A stretch of 64,000 nt of DNA from Stutzerimonas stutzeri (GCF_015291885.1 NZ_CP036186.1:1866001-1930000), one strand, 5' to 3'. Counted from the stretch's first letter, positions 43,575 through 54,799 are shown. A program made the numbers and translations. The notes: a model not told the origin generated them from the letters alone.

Positions 43575-44717
43575 CTATGCGTTTGACTGCGCGCCGCGTG
43601 TTGGTGCGTCGGTATCGCCCGCATTCTGATTGGCCGCCGCTTTTTCCTGCGGCACCCCTGCCACGGTGATCTCCGGGAGGCTGCCGCCAATGAATTCCAC
43701 GCTGCGGGTTGGAAAGGCGAACTGCACGTCCATCTCTCGAATACCCTCCAGTAGGGCCAGGTTGATCTCTTGTTGGGTATCCATGTACTTGTTGTAGTCC
43801 GAGACCTGCATGATGTAGACGACCTCGAAGGTCAGCTGGCTGTCGTCAAAGCCGAGAAAGTGCGCGCGGTCGAACTTGGCGGCCTCTATGCCTTCGATGA
43901 TGCGTTTCACCAATGCCGCCACCTCTTTCACCTTCTCGGTCGGCGTGTTGTAGGTGATGCCGAACTTAAAGACGATCCGACGGGTATTCATGCGCTTGTA
44001 GTTGTGCACGATCTGGCGCAGCAGGTCCGCGTTGGCAATCACCACCTGCTCACCGCTGAGCGCGCGAATACGGGTGGTTTTCAAGCCGATGTGCTCGATA
44101 TTGCCGGCGACTTCGCCGAAGACCACGAAGTCGCCGATCTCGAAGGGTTTGTCCACGCCAATGGATAGCGAGGCGAAGATGTCGCTGAGCAGCGTTTGCA
44201 CCGCCAGGGCAATGGCAATACCACCGACGCCGAGGCTGGCGATCATGGCGGTGATGTCTACGCCCAGGTTGGCCAGGATTGATAGCAACATCATGGTCCA
44301 GACCACAATGCGGATCATGATGCCGATGATGGTGGTGGTGACTGGATTACGCGCCTTGCCGTCGCGGGTCAGGCTTTCCATCCACAGGCGTACGCCTGTG
44401 TCCATCCACAATGCGAACTGAAACGCCAGGGCGATGAACCAGCCGTGGGACATCGTCGATTCCCAGCGTGGCGACAGTTCGACGGTTTTCAAGGCGATGA
44501 GTAGCGAAAAGGCCAGAATCAGAAGGTTGCTGGTGCGCGAAAGCAGTTCCGCGGCGATCCCGAGAAACTTCCTCTTCGACCCTACCGCAAGCTTGCTCAG
44601 GCGCCGGGTCACGATTCCAAGAATGGTGCGCAGGACTAGAAAACTGGCGATGGTGATGCCCAGTACGATCGCCAGGTTGATCCAGAATGTCTCGTTTAGC
44701 AGGGCGTCCCAGTTCAT
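43575..44717 (-). CDS. MscS-family mechanosensitive channel
   Basis: The 380-residue protein has about four membrane helices, then the pore-lining segment MIASLGVGGIAIALAVQTLL, followed by SDIFASLSIGVDKPFEIGDF and the MscS beta domain. The Gly/Ala packing pattern of the pore helix is present. Members open under membrane tension to release solutes on osmotic downshift. It is longer than E. coli MscS (286) and resembles YnaI-type channels with extra helices. The start codon is clear at 44717. Single gene upstream of fadE on the same strand, but 111 bases separate them. Confidence 0.9.
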   Translation of the reverse strand: MNWDALLNETFWINLAIVLGITIASFLVLRTILGIVTRRLSKLAVGSKRKFLGIAAELLSRTSNLLILAFSLLIALKTVELSPRWESTMSHGWFIALAFQFALWMDTGVRLWMESLTRDGKARNPVTTTIIGIMIRIVVWTMMLLSILANLGVDITAMIASLGVGGIAIALAVQTLLSDIFASLSIGVDKPFEIGDFVVFGEVAGNIEHIGLKTTRIRALSGEQVVIANADLLRQIVHNYKRMNTRRIVFKFGITYNTPTEKVKEVAALVKRIIEGIEAAKFDRAHFLGFDDSQLTFEVVYIMQVSDYNKYMDTQQEINLALLEGIREMDVQFAFPTRSVEFIGGSLPEITVAGVPQEKAAANQNAGDTDAPTRGAQSNA

Positions 44718-44836
44718 CCATATCCTCCGACAAGGGTGCGTTTGATGCGGCGAAGACCACGTTTTTCAGTGGTCCGTGCTGCGCATAAGTTCCCTTGTCG
44801 GAGGTCGGTCGGGGTGGGGTGGTCCGTGCTGGACCG

Positions 44837-45193
44837 TCAGTTGCTCGGCAATATCGAGGCGAGTTCGTGATAAGCGCCGGCATTGATGACCTGGCTGTAG
44901 CCGAGCTTTTCGAGGACATCCTGGGCGGCCGACGAACGCCTGCCACTGCGGCAGTAGAGGACCACCGGCGTGTCCTTCTCTGGCACCAGGGTGCCGATGC
45001 GTTTTGCGATATCTGGCGTCTCGATGCGTGTGGCGCCTGCTAATGCACCCTGAGCAAATTCCTCCGCGGTGCGAACTTCGATCAGCACTGCATCAGGTTG
45101 TTGCAGCACCTGAACGGCGGTGCGTTGCTCGATTTCGCCTGCCGTAGCGGCAGCGCTGAAGGCAGCTATCAGGAAAACGGCGGGCGTGCGCAT
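44837..45193 (-). CDS. Periplasmic rhodanese-domain protein
   Basis: The 118-residue protein has a signal peptide (MRTPAVFLIAAFSAAATA) and one rhodanese domain with CH2-like EVRTAEEFAQGALAGATRI and the active-site loop YCRSGRRSS around Cys81. The six-residue loop after Cys81 fits sulfurtransferase activity. Such single-domain exported rhodaneses probably handle sulfane sulfur or cyanide in the periplasm, as PspE does. Partner unknown. Confidence 0.88.
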   Translation of the reverse strand: MRTPAVFLIAAFSAAATAGEIEQRTAVQVLQQPDAVLIEVRTAEEFAQGALAGATRIETPDIAKRIGTLVPEKDTPVVLYCRSGRRSSAAQDVLEKLGYSQVINAGAYHELASILPSN

Positions 45194-45226
45194 AGGGGCT
45201 ACCTCACGGCGCGCCGGTGGGCGCGC

Positions 45227-45322
45227 TCAGCTGAATATTCGGGTCAAGTTGGGCAGGATCAGAATCACTGCCGTGGCAATGACGATCAACGTCGCCTGCC
45301 GGTATTTATTCTGCTTGAGCAT
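45227..45322 (-). CDS. Tiny membrane protein (31 residues)
   Basis: From ATG 45322 (AAAAGG upstream) the product is MLKQNKYRQATLIVIATAVI followed by a short hydrophobic remainder, LILPNLTRIFS. One transmembrane helix with a basic N-terminus is clear. I believe similar peptides occur in Pseudomonas but cannot confirm it. The frame stays open 50 codons further upstream, without a better start. Confidence 0.5.
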   Translation of the reverse strand: MLKQNKYRQATLIVIATAVILILPNLTRIFS

Positions 45323-45551
45323 GACATGGCCTTTTATTTTTGTGTGTAGCGGATTTTGGTCGCCTTGCCGAGCGGGCTGAGAGGCTACGGTGCGTGACGT
45401 TCCAGAAGCAAAACCATGGAAACGAGGCGCGCCGGTCCTTCGCCCAGAGATAAAAGAGTAAGCAAGTTCCACACCAGCAAATGCATTGCGCTATGGAGCT
45501 GTAACGTTCTTTCGGTTGTCTTCCGTGGGTAGATCATTTGGAGGGCCACCG

Positions 45552-46061
45552 ATGAACAAGTCGAAGCTACCGTTATTGTTTCTGCTCACCGCCGTTTCCG
45601 GTGCCGTGTTTGCGCAGCAGGAGGGCATGACCCTGCAACAGGAGCGTGACCAAATGGGTGCCGATTTAGAGGAAAATCGCCAGCAGATCGGTCGTGATAT
45701 CAACCGTATTCGCGAGCCGGGCTCCACGCAGGAGCAGACACCGGGTCTCAATCGAGGCGGCGTTCAGAGTGATGCCTACAATCCCCAACCCAACGTTCCA
45801 GGCGCTGCGAATCCGCCGGGCGGGACCGGTTTACCGAGTGCACAGGGCAACGTAAGCCAGCCCAATCGTGGCGTGGAGGCCAATCCTGCGCCAGGTTCTG
45901 CTCAGCCGCAGACGGCTCCGGGTGGTGCCAATGGAAACGCCAATCAGGGCGGCGTCACCCCACCGGGTGGAATCGGAACAGGTAGCGGTAACGGCTCAGG
46001 CGGGGCCAGCAGTGGTGGTGCCGCCAGTGGCTCGTCGGGTGGTGCTGCCGGTCAGCGTTGA
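45552..46061 (+). CDS. Secreted low-complexity Gly/Pro/Asn/Gln-rich protein
   Basis: The 169-residue protein has a signal peptide (MNKSKLPLLFLLTAVSGAVFA) and a short helical charged stretch (LQQERDQMGADLEENRQQ). Then comes a long disordered tail of Pro/Gln/Asn/Gly ending in Gly-Ser repeats (GTGSGNGSGGASSGG). The strong GGAGG site before ATG 45552 supports the start. No domain is recognisable. A surface or envelope linker role is possible but not shown. Confidence 0.65.
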   Translation: MNKSKLPLLFLLTAVSGAVFAQQEGMTLQQERDQMGADLEENRQQIGRDINRIREPGSTQEQTPGLNRGGVQSDAYNPQPNVPGAANPPGGTGLPSAQGNVSQPNRGVEANPAPGSAQPQTAPGGANGNANQGGVTPPGGIGTGSGNGSGGASSGGAASGSSGGAAGQR

Positions 46062-46074
46062 CCCGTAGGGCGTT

Positions 46075-46515
46075 CTAAGGAGTTGCAGCGGTGCCGTTCA
46101 GAAGTTTTAGAGTGATCGGGTCAGCCCGGCTACCGAAGAATGTCTGCAGCGCCTGCTCGAACGGGGCGGGGTCTGGGGCTGTGTGGGCGAACAAGGTCAT
46201 GCAGGAGCGAAACTTCAGGTCGTCCGGGCTACCCAGGATCCGTTGCGCACTGTCGGCGCCGTGCTTGAGCATTGCCTCTGTGCAGGCCAGTAGTCGTGGC
46301 CCCAACACCGGGTGCTGTAGGTAGGCTAGCGCCTCGGATCGTTCCGAAATGGCGTAGCGCTGCGCCATGGCGCTACGGCCTAGCCCCTGCAGCTGGGGGA
46401 AGATGAACCACATCCAGTGTGAGCGTTTACGGCCCTCGTGCAGTTCTTCCAGCGCTTGCTGGTACTGCGTCTGCTGGGCGTCGAGGAAGCGTTGCAGGTC
46501 ATGCGGGGCAGCCAT
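46075..46515 (-). CDS. DUF1810 family protein
   Basis: The 146-residue protein shows the DUF1810 signature: DLQRFLDAQQTQYQQALEEL, then GRKRSHWMWFIFPQLQGLG and the C-terminal SPDDLKFRSCMTLFA. The family is cytosolic and without known activity. The start at 46515 follows AGGA. The gene is convergent with the low-complexity secreted protein, with only 13 bases between stop codons. Confidence 0.88.
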   Translation of the reverse strand: MAAPHDLQRFLDAQQTQYQQALEELHEGRKRSHWMWFIFPQLQGLGRSAMAQRYAISERSEALAYLQHPVLGPRLLACTEAMLKHGADSAQRILGSPDDLKFRSCMTLFAHTAPDPAPFEQALQTFFGSRADPITLKLLNGTAATP

Positions 46516-46766
46516 GGAGTGCGTCCTGGCGAAGAAGAATGGCCAGCAATCTGCTACAGGCCGGGTAGGGGCCACAACCGCTGGCGGACGTATGGACGCA
46601 ACTGGCCTCGCCACGAGGATTCGGGCGCGCTCTTGCGGATGCCTGCTCGAGCGGTGCTCGCGGCAACCTGGCCGCTGCCTCCGTTGCCAACTTTTTTCAC
46701 CACGTGCCTAGCCTGGGCGGAATGACGGTGTAGAATCCGCGCCCCCAAAATTCAGGAGGCAGTACG

Positions 46767-47093
46767 TTGGTGATTCATTACTCCCCAGCCAATGGGAATG
46801 TCGCATGTGGGCGTGCGGGGTCGAGCTTGAACAGCTCTCCGGATGCTGGCCAGGTTTCCTGCAAGCTCTGCCTTCGCAGCGTTGAAAAGGTGGCCAGTGA
46901 GCCCGTGCGCAAGACGCCGACCCTTGCCGAGCTGAGAGCGGCGGCAAAAGCGGCCGCGACCCCAGCGGCCAGCTCGGAGGCTCCGAAGTCGGCTCCACGC
47001 CTGTCGCCGCGTGCAGAGTGGCAAAAACGCCTCGAGCAGTTGCCAGGGCGAAATCGCGTTCCCCGCGGCGTACCTCGGCAAGCTTTCATCTAG
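46767..47093 (+). CDS. Hypothetical protein with a CxxC pair
   Basis: The 108-residue protein starts with TTG 46767, seven bases after a strong AGGAGG (a GTG codon follows directly and is an alternative). Residues 1-40 include C14 and VSCKLCLRSVEK, a possible single zinc knuckle. The rest is Ala/Lys/Pro-rich and probably disordered, ending basic (NRVPRGVPRQAF). Family not recognised. The strong ribosome site argues that it is expressed. Confidence 0.6.
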   Translation: MVIHYSPANGNVACGRAGSSLNSSPDAGQVSCKLCLRSVEKVASEPVRKTPTLAELRAAAKAAATPAASSEAPKSAPRLSPRAEWQKRLEQLPGRNRVPRGVPRQAFI

Positions 47094-47134
47094 CAGCGGG
47101 TTTGAAGGATGCGTTTCTAGGCGGGAACGGACGC

Positions 47135-47695
47135 TTAAAGAATGGTTAGCCTAGGCCAGGTCTCGATCCAGTTCTTCGAGGCGATACGATTCAGATAGGT
47201 TTGTCGTTTCTCGCTTTGAAAACGCGCAGTAGGGCGGACGATCAGGTTGAATAGATCGTCCAGCCCCAGCGGCGCTGCGACCTCGATCTCATCGCCCATG
47301 CCTAACCTCACGCCCACGGCAGTGGCCGTTTCTGGCCAATGGCTCATCGCATCTGCCGCCGACTTGTATGGCTGATCACCATTGCGAAAGTGCATGCGTG
47401 CCTGGTTTTTCACCGACCAGTCGAGCGAGCCGTCCGAATACCTAAGGCACGCTGCGATTCCGGCATCCGAGGCCCTACCGGCCGCTCGAGCCTCGAACCA
47501 GATGACGTCAATGTCTGGCAGCGGGGTGAAGTCGGCGCGTTGGTGAAGGTAATCCCAAACTGCACTGCGCACGAACCCGGCCGCTACCCAGCAATCTGGC
47601 AATCCGAGCTCTTTCACCTGATGCAGAACGCGCATCCGGACGGGGTCGGCAGCGATGATGGATCGCAACTGGGCAAGTCTGTGCATGAGGTCCAT
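47135..47695 (-). CDS. Nucleotidyltransferase family protein (NTP_transf_6 type)
   Basis: The 186-residue protein has the nucleotidyltransferase-fold signature WVAAGFVRSAVWDYLH and the metal-binding pair PLPDIDVIWFE, with the C-terminal GLDDLFNLIVRPT. This matches the family formerly called DUF925, whose members are small stand-alone putative nucleotidyltransferases of unknown substrate. It is single, facing the tRNA-Ser terminator region. Confidence 0.82.
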   Translation of the reverse strand: MDLMHRLAQLRSIIAADPVRMRVLHQVKELGLPDCWVAAGFVRSAVWDYLHQRADFTPLPDIDVIWFEARAAGRASDAGIAACLRYSDGSLDWSVKNQARMHFRNGDQPYKSAADAMSHWPETATAVGVRLGMGDEIEVAAPLGLDDLFNLIVRPTARFQSEKRQTYLNRIASKNWIETWPRLTIL

Positions 47696-47756
47696 CTTGG
47701 TCGAGGTGATTTTCTCGATTCGCGAAGGTTGGGGCGACCAGGTCCCCAGAACGACG

Positions 47757-47789
47757 AAGCCCCTGAAAGTCTTACGACTCCAGGGGCTT
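47757..47789 (-). terminator. Hairpin downstream of tRNA-Ser
   Basis: AAGCCCCTG, 15 bases, CAGGGGCTT: a perfect 9-bp stem 16 bases beyond the tRNA 3' end. The U-tract is weak. The position suits transcription termination of the tRNA. Confidence 0.6.
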
Positions 47790-47804
47790 GCGTGATTTGC
47801 TATA

Positions 47805-47894
47805 TGGCGGTGAGGAAGGGATTCGAACCCTTGATACGATTTCTCGTATACACACTTTCCAGGCGTGCTCCTTCAACCGCTCGGACACCTCACC
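47805..47894 (-). tRNA. tRNA-Ser (GGA anticodon)
   Basis: The minus strand folds as a class II tRNA. Acceptor arms are GGTGAGG and CCTCACC, the discriminator is G and the CCA is encoded. The anticodon stem CACGC/GTGTG has loop CTGGAAA (anticodon GGA). The long variable arm TACGA-GAAA-TCGTA is typical of serine tRNAs. The T-arm contains GGTTCGAATCC. It reads TCC and TCT codons. I see no duplicated 3' end nearby that would mark an integrated element. Confidence 0.95.
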
Positions 47895-48097
47895 GGATCG
47901 ACGGAGGTTCATGTCCGTCGAGGCGCGCTAATGTAATCGAACGCACTGCCTTTGGCAAAAACTTTTTTAACCTATTCATGTGCTTAACAAATTCGTATCG
48001 GTCAGGTGACAGGCTGCACGTTCCGCTAGACTGCTAGTGCAACCTCGGCCGACGCCTGGGTTATTTTGAAAAGAAGCCGAGGGAGCACACCCGTTCG

Positions 48098-49387
48098 ATG
48101 AAACTGACCACCAAGTCAGGCAAGCATAGCGATACCTTGTTGGTGCCGACCCGTCGCCGGGTTGCTGCTGCCAACCTGGAATTGGGCATGTTCGTCTGCG
48201 AGTTGGATCGGCCATGGAATGAAACGAACTTCGCGTTCCAGGGGTTTCCACTGCTGACCCCCGGTGAAATTCGCGCGGTGCGCAAATGCTGCATGTACGT
48301 TTACGTCGACGATACTCGGCGCGTCCTGCTGCAGCACGGCGTGCCAGCTGCGCCAGGCGCGCCACGTATGCGCAAGCAGCCGGAGCGCGTGCATCATGCG
48401 CTCTGCACTGAGGTAGAAGAGGCGCGCGCAGCGTATCTGGATGGCTCCCAGCTGATCGAACAGGTACTTGCCGATGTCCAGCACGGACGGGTGATCGATA
48501 CTCGGGCTTGCCACGGCGCGGTCAAGCGTAACCTGGAGAGCATGCTGCGCAACGAAAGCGCGATGCTTTGGTTGATTCGGCTAAAGAGCAAGGATCTATA
48601 CACCAGCCTGCACTGCCTATCGGTTTCGATCATGGCGATGGGGTTCGGCAATCACCTCGGGCTGCATGATGACAAGCTGCAGTTGTTGGGGATGGCCGGA
48701 TTGCTGCACGACGTTGGCAAGATGCGTATCGACCCTGAAATTCTCAACAAACCCGGCAAGCTCACGCCGCAAGAGTTCGAGGTGATTAAGCGGCATCCGG
48801 CCTATGGTCTAGAGGCGCTCAGGGCGCAGCCGGGTATTCCCGAGGCTGCGTTGCAGGCTGCATACGGTCATCACGAGCGCCTCGACGGCACGGGGTATCC
48901 GTTAGGCTCCGGTGCCGCGCAGATTTCCTACATGACGCGCATCATCACCATTATCGATGCATTCGATGCAATTACGAGTCATCGGGCCTACGATTGCGCG
49001 CGCCCCGTGCAGTCGGCGTTCGAGATTCTGCGTAGTGCCGCCGGTGCGCAGTTCGACGAGGATCTCGTGCACGAATTCATTCGCTGGCTGGGTGCATTCC
49101 CGGTGGGCACGCTGGTGGAGCTGCACACCGGTGAAGTGGCTGTGGTAGTGGAAAAGCACCAGCAGTTCCAGCTGCGGCCGCGAGTCGTGGTGCTGCGTGA
49201 TGCCGCGAAGCAGCGTTGCGCACCTCGTTATCTGGACCTGGCGCAGATAACGGTGGACGAGGCGGGGACGCCGTATCGAATCTCCACCGGTTTGCCGGAT
49301 GGCTCTTTCGGGTTGCATATCGCCGATCCTGAGCTGCAATCGATCCTGCACCCGGAGGCGCTGGCGGACTTCGAACTGCACGTCTGA
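48098..49387 (+). CDS. HD-GYP domain protein with DUF3391 N-terminus
   Basis: The 429-residue protein has an N-terminal DUF3391 region (VAAANLELGMFVCELDRPW) and a C-terminal HD-GYP domain: GLLHDVGKMRID (HD at 204-205), KRHPAYG, then HHERLDGTGYP (258-268) with the canonical GYP. The catalytic metal residues appear complete, so c-di-GMP hydrolysis is expected. The family is soluble and cytoplasmic. No good ribosome site is visible at the correct distance before ATG 48098, suggesting weak translation or a different start. Confidence 0.92.
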   Translation: MKLTTKSGKHSDTLLVPTRRRVAAANLELGMFVCELDRPWNETNFAFQGFPLLTPGEIRAVRKCCMYVYVDDTRRVLLQHGVPAAPGAPRMRKQPERVHHALCTEVEEARAAYLDGSQLIEQVLADVQHGRVIDTRACHGAVKRNLESMLRNESAMLWLIRLKSKDLYTSLHCLSVSIMAMGFGNHLGLHDDKLQLLGMAGLLHDVGKMRIDPEILNKPGKLTPQEFEVIKRHPAYGLEALRAQPGIPEAALQAAYGHHERLDGTGYPLGSGAAQISYMTRIITIIDAFDAITSHRAYDCARPVQSAFEILRSAAGAQFDEDLVHEFIRWLGAFPVGTLVELHTGEVAVVVEKHQQFQLRPRVVVLRDAAKQRCAPRYLDLAQITVDEAGTPYRISTGLPDGSFGLHIADPELQSILHPEALADFELHV

Positions 49388-49515
49388 CGGCCCTTTCAGC
49401 GACCTTCACGGTACACCTTGGATGCGCACGATGTGACCGGTCGGTCGGTCATCGTGCTTTACCTGAGCTTGAGTGCTGGGTAACGTCTGCGCACTTCAAA
49501 ACAAGGAATCTCGTC

Positions 49516-51565
<2,050 letters not shown>

Positions 51566-51622
51566 TCATTCCCCCTGCGCGGCGCTGCGGGTGTCGCGCG
51601 TTTCACTAGCGAGAGCAATTCA

Positions 51623-51904
51623 ATGAGCGATAGCCTGCAACTGGTTCTGGAAGATGTCGACGGAACCCAACTGGAAACTTCCTGCACCCGTTTTGCCGTG
51701 ATTTGGCAGGGCCGCGAGGTCTGGATTCAGCAGGTCGGCAACGGTCAGCTGATGATCGGTGTGGACGTCGAGGACGGAGACACCGAGTACGCCAATCTGG
51801 TGCTGCGTCCGTTGGCGACCAATCTGGTCAGCCTGCAGCTGGAAATGGAGCCGGTCGAGGCCGATGACGACGAGCACGTCCACGGTCCCGACTGCAATCA
51901 CTGA
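51623..51904 (+). CDS. Small acidic protein of the aru locus (PA0900-like position)
   Basis: The 93-residue acidic protein starts LQLVLEDVDGTQLETSCTRF, continues with beta-strand-like VIWQGREVWIQQVGNGQLMI, and ends with a His/Asp tail (DDDEHVHGPDCNH) that could bind metal. It lies between aruC and astE. By position it corresponds to the uncharacterised gene between aruB and aruE in P. aeruginosa. It is 12 bases from astE and probably cotranscribed. Function unknown. Confidence 0.8.
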   Translation: MSDSLQLVLEDVDGTQLETSCTRFAVIWQGREVWIQQVGNGQLMIGVDVEDGDTEYANLVLRPLATNLVSLQLEMEPVEADDDEHVHGPDCNH

Positions 51905-51916
51905 CGGCAGACCGGC

Positions 51917-52909
51917 ATGCTCGCTATCGGCAAGCTGCTGGAACTGACCCTCGCCGGGCGCGAGCCCTGCGAGAAAGTCCAGCTCACCCCGCGCGGGGTG
52001 AAGCTGCACTGGCTGGCCGAGGGCGCGCTGCTGGTATCGCCGCCGAGCGGCCAGGATCAGGGCGTCGACCTGGTTCTGTCGGCCGGAATACACGGCAATG
52101 AACTCATCCCCATACATGTCCTGGATCGCCTGATCCGTGCGCTCGCACGGGGCGATGTGCAGCCCCGTGCGCGACTGTTGCTGCTGTTCGCCAATCCGTT
52201 AGCGATGCGTCGAATGGTTCGGTACATCGAACATGACCTTAACCGTCTCTTTCTCGGTGCCCATGCTGATGTGTGGGGCGGCGAAGCCATTCGTGCGTCA
52301 GAGCTCGAGGCGTTGATCGGAGGCTTCTTCAGCGTGTCCGGACGCCAACGCCGGCACTACGATCTGCACTCGGCGATGCGTCCGTCGCGTCTCGCCCAGT
52401 TTGCGATCTGCCCTTGGCGCGAGGGTGGGGGCGCACAACCCGATGCGTTGGCGCGACTGCATGGTCTGGCAATCGACGGCGTCCTGTTGCAGCGCCAGAC
52501 CAGCTCTACCTTCAGCGCCATGACCGCCACACTTCATGGCGCCGAGGCGTTTACCTTGGAGCTTGCGGAAGGCAAGGGCGAGGACCTGCAGCCGGAAGTG
52601 CTGCAGTTCGAGCAGGGGCTGATCGCAATGATCGAGGGGCGCGAGTTGTCTGCGGGTGCAGAGGCGCAACCGCAGCTGCTGTGTATTTCTCGAGAGATCA
52701 TCAAGCGCAGCTCGCGGTTTCGGCTGTGTATACCCGCTGACATCGAAAACTTTGCGCCATTGCCGATTGGCAGCCTGCTTGCCGAGGACGACGGCATGCG
52801 CTGGGTGGTCGATGAGCCCGAAGCGTGCATTCTTTTCCCCATGGCCGATGTTGCCGAAGGACAGCGTGCTGCATTGATCGTCGTGCCATTGGAGCCGTCC
52901 TACAGGTAG
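51917..52909 (+). CDS. astE: Succinylglutamate desuccinylase
   Basis: The 330-residue zinc enzyme of the AspA/AstE family has zinc ligands in SAGIHGNELIPIH (H59, E62) and YDLHSAMR (H151). The family glutamate is in FTLELAEGKG near residue 215. It performs the last step of the arginine succinyltransferase pathway, releasing glutamate and succinate. Because aruFGDB are missing here, its substrate supply is unclear unless those genes lie elsewhere. The start at 51917 is 12 bases after the preceding gene, with a weak ribosome site. Confidence 0.92.
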   Translation: MLAIGKLLELTLAGREPCEKVQLTPRGVKLHWLAEGALLVSPPSGQDQGVDLVLSAGIHGNELIPIHVLDRLIRALARGDVQPRARLLLLFANPLAMRRMVRYIEHDLNRLFLGAHADVWGGEAIRASELEALIGGFFSVSGRQRRHYDLHSAMRPSRLAQFAICPWREGGGAQPDALARLHGLAIDGVLLQRQTSSTFSAMTATLHGAEAFTLELAEGKGEDLQPEVLQFEQGLIAMIEGRELSAGAEAQPQLLCISREIIKRSSRFRLCIPADIENFAPLPIGSLLAEDDGMRWVVDEPEACILFPMADVAEGQRAALIVVPLEPSYR

Positions 52910-53001
52910 CACTGAGGCGCTCGCTCCGGAAATGGGCGGTTGCAATCGGTCACTTGCGCCCTTATCTAGCTTCACTCCCTTCGCGTTGTGTGCACCTTCT
53001 T

Positions 53002-53931
53002 ATGAGTACTGCTCTGTCCATCCGGCAGTTGACCAAGACCTACGGCAACGGCTTCCAAGCCCTCAAGGGCATCGACCTGGACGTGGCCGAAGGCGACTTC
53101 TTCGCTTTGCTTGGCCCCAATGGTGCCGGCAAGTCCACGACCATCGGCATTCTTTCCACTCTCGTGAACAAGAGTGGCGGCACGGTCAACGTGTTTGGCC
53201 ATGACCTGGACCGAGACCCGTCTCGGCTCAAGCGCTGTCTGGGCGTGGTGCCCCAGGAATTCAACTTCAACCAGTTCGAGAAAGCCTTCGACATCCTGGT
53301 TACCCAGGCCGGCTACTACGGCATCCCGGCGAAGATCGCCAAGGAGCGGGCCGAGCGCTATCTCAACCAGCTGGGCCTGTGGGACAAGCGTGATGTCTCC
53401 TCGCGGATGCTCTCCGGCGGTATGAAGCGCCGTCTGATGATCGCTCGAGCGCTGATTCACCAGCCGCGGCTGTTGATCCTCGACGAGCCAACGGCGGGCG
53501 TGGATATCGAGCTGCGCCGTTCGATGTGGTCGTTCCTCACCGAGCTCAACCGTGAAGGCATCACCATCATCCTCACCACCCACTATCTGGAAGAGGCCGA
53601 ACAGCTGTGCCGCAACATCGGCATCATCGACCACGGTCAGATCGTCAAGAACACCAGCATGCGCGAGCTGCTCACCCAGCTGCACGTGGAAACCTTCCTG
53701 CTTGATCTCAAGGAGTCGCGCTCGGTAGCGCCAGAGCTGGGCAGCTACCCGGCGAGACTGGTCGACCATCACACCCTTGAGGTGCAGGTGGAGAAGAGTC
53801 AGGGCGTGACGGAGCTGTTTCGCCTGCTAAGCGCCCAAGGCATAGAAGTGCTGAGCCTGCGCAATAAGACCAATCGGCTGGAGGAGCTGTTCGTGTCGCT
53901 GGTGGAGAACAACCTGAAGGTGAAGTCATGA
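53002..53931 (+). CDS. yadG: ABC transporter ATP-binding protein (YadG-like)
   Basis: The 309-residue ATPase has Walker A GPNGAGKST, Q-loop GVVPQEFNFN, signature LSGGMKRRLMIARAL, Walker B LLILDEPTAGVD and the switch TTHYLEEAEQLC. A C-terminal extension typical of ABC-2-type exporters follows. It overlaps the permease gene by 4 bases (ATGA), so the two are translationally coupled. The YadG/YadH pair is widely conserved with unknown substrate. The ATG at 53002 lacks an obvious ribosome site, but upstream sequence is not homologous. Confidence 0.92.
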   Translation: MSTALSIRQLTKTYGNGFQALKGIDLDVAEGDFFALLGPNGAGKSTTIGILSTLVNKSGGTVNVFGHDLDRDPSRLKRCLGVVPQEFNFNQFEKAFDILVTQAGYYGIPAKIAKERAERYLNQLGLWDKRDVSSRMLSGGMKRRLMIARALIHQPRLLILDEPTAGVDIELRRSMWSFLTELNREGITIILTTHYLEEAEQLCRNIGIIDHGQIVKNTSMRELLTQLHVETFLLDLKESRSVAPELGSYPARLVDHHTLEVQVEKSQGVTELFRLLSAQGIEVLSLRNKTNRLEELFVSLVENNLKVKS

Positions 53932-54707
53932 GCAGCGAATTGCGTCCCAATCTGGTCGCGCTGCAGACCATCGTCCAGCGCGAGATCCGTCGTTACACCC
54001 GTATCTGGCCCCAGACGCTGCTGCCCCCGGCGATTACCATGGTGTTGTACTTCGTCATTTTCGGCAGCCTGATCGGTGCTCGGATTGGGGACATGGGCGG
54101 CTTCAGCTACATGGATTACATCGTCCCAGGCCTGATCATGATGTCGGTGATCACCAACTCCTACAGCAACGTGGTGTCGAGCTTCTTCAGCACCAAGTTC
54201 CAGCGCTCCATCGAGGAGCTGTTGGTCTCGCCGGTCTCGCCCCATGTGATTGTCATCGGTTTCGCCCTTGGTGGCATCACTCGCGGGCTTGCCGTCGCGG
54301 TGATCGTCACGCTTTTGTCGATGTTCTTCACCGATCTGCAGGTGCACCACCTCGGCGTGACGGTGCTGGTCATCACTCTGACGGCGAGCATCTTCGCCTT
54401 GGGTGGCTTCGTCAATGCGGTGTTCGCGCGCAATTTCGACGACATCTCGATCATTCCGACCTTCGTGCTGACGCCGCTGACGTACCTGGGCGGGGTGTTC
54501 TATTCGATCAACCTGCTGTCACCGTTCTGGCAGACCCTGTCGCTCGCCAATCCGGTGTTACACATGGTCAATGCCTTCCGCTACGGCATTCTGGGGGTAT
54601 CCGACATCCGTATAGGTGTGGCAATCAGCTTTATGCTGGTGGCGGTGGTCGCGCTCTACGTAGTGTCGGTAGGCCTGCTCAAAAGTGGTCGGGGAATGCG
54701 CCAGTAA
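53928..54707 (+). CDS. yadH: ABC-2 type permease (YadH-like)
   Basis: The 259-residue membrane protein has six helices and the ABC-2 membrane domain, readable as TLLPPAITMVLYFVIFGSLI, YMDYIVPGLIMMSVITNSYS, SSFFSTKFQRSIEELLVSPV and GGVFYSINLLSPFWQTLSLA. It forms an exporter with the upstream ATPase, with which it overlaps by 4 bases. Substrate unknown. A strong hairpin ends the unit. Confidence 0.92.
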   Translation: MSSELRPNLVALQTIVQREIRRYTRIWPQTLLPPAITMVLYFVIFGSLIGARIGDMGGFSYMDYIVPGLIMMSVITNSYSNVVSSFFSTKFQRSIEELLVSPVSPHVIVIGFALGGITRGLAVAVIVTLLSMFFTDLQVHHLGVTVLVITLTASIFALGGFVNAVFARNFDDISIIPTFVLTPLTYLGGVFYSINLLSPFWQTLSLANPVLHMVNAFRYGILGVSDIRIGVAISFMLVAVVALYVVSVGLLKSGRGMRQ

Positions 54708-54747
54708 ACCTCGCTTCGGTCTGCCTCTGCGCCGATGTCGCTGAAAA

Positions 54748-54784
54748 GAACGCCGCGAAGCGCTAAACTTCGCGGCGTTCTTCG
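54748..54784 (+). terminator. Terminator between yadH and queF
   Basis: GAACGCCGCGAAG, loop CGCTAAA, CTTCGCGGCGTTC: a perfect 13-bp stem followed by ttcg. Strong stem, short T-tract. It is the clear boundary between the exporter unit and queF. Confidence 0.8.
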
Positions 54785-54799
54785 TTCAGGTCTCCTCCA

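Noticed and set aside
47805..47894. tRNA-Ser as an island attachment site
   Set aside because: No integrase and no repeated tRNA 3' end was found on either side; neighbours look like core genes.
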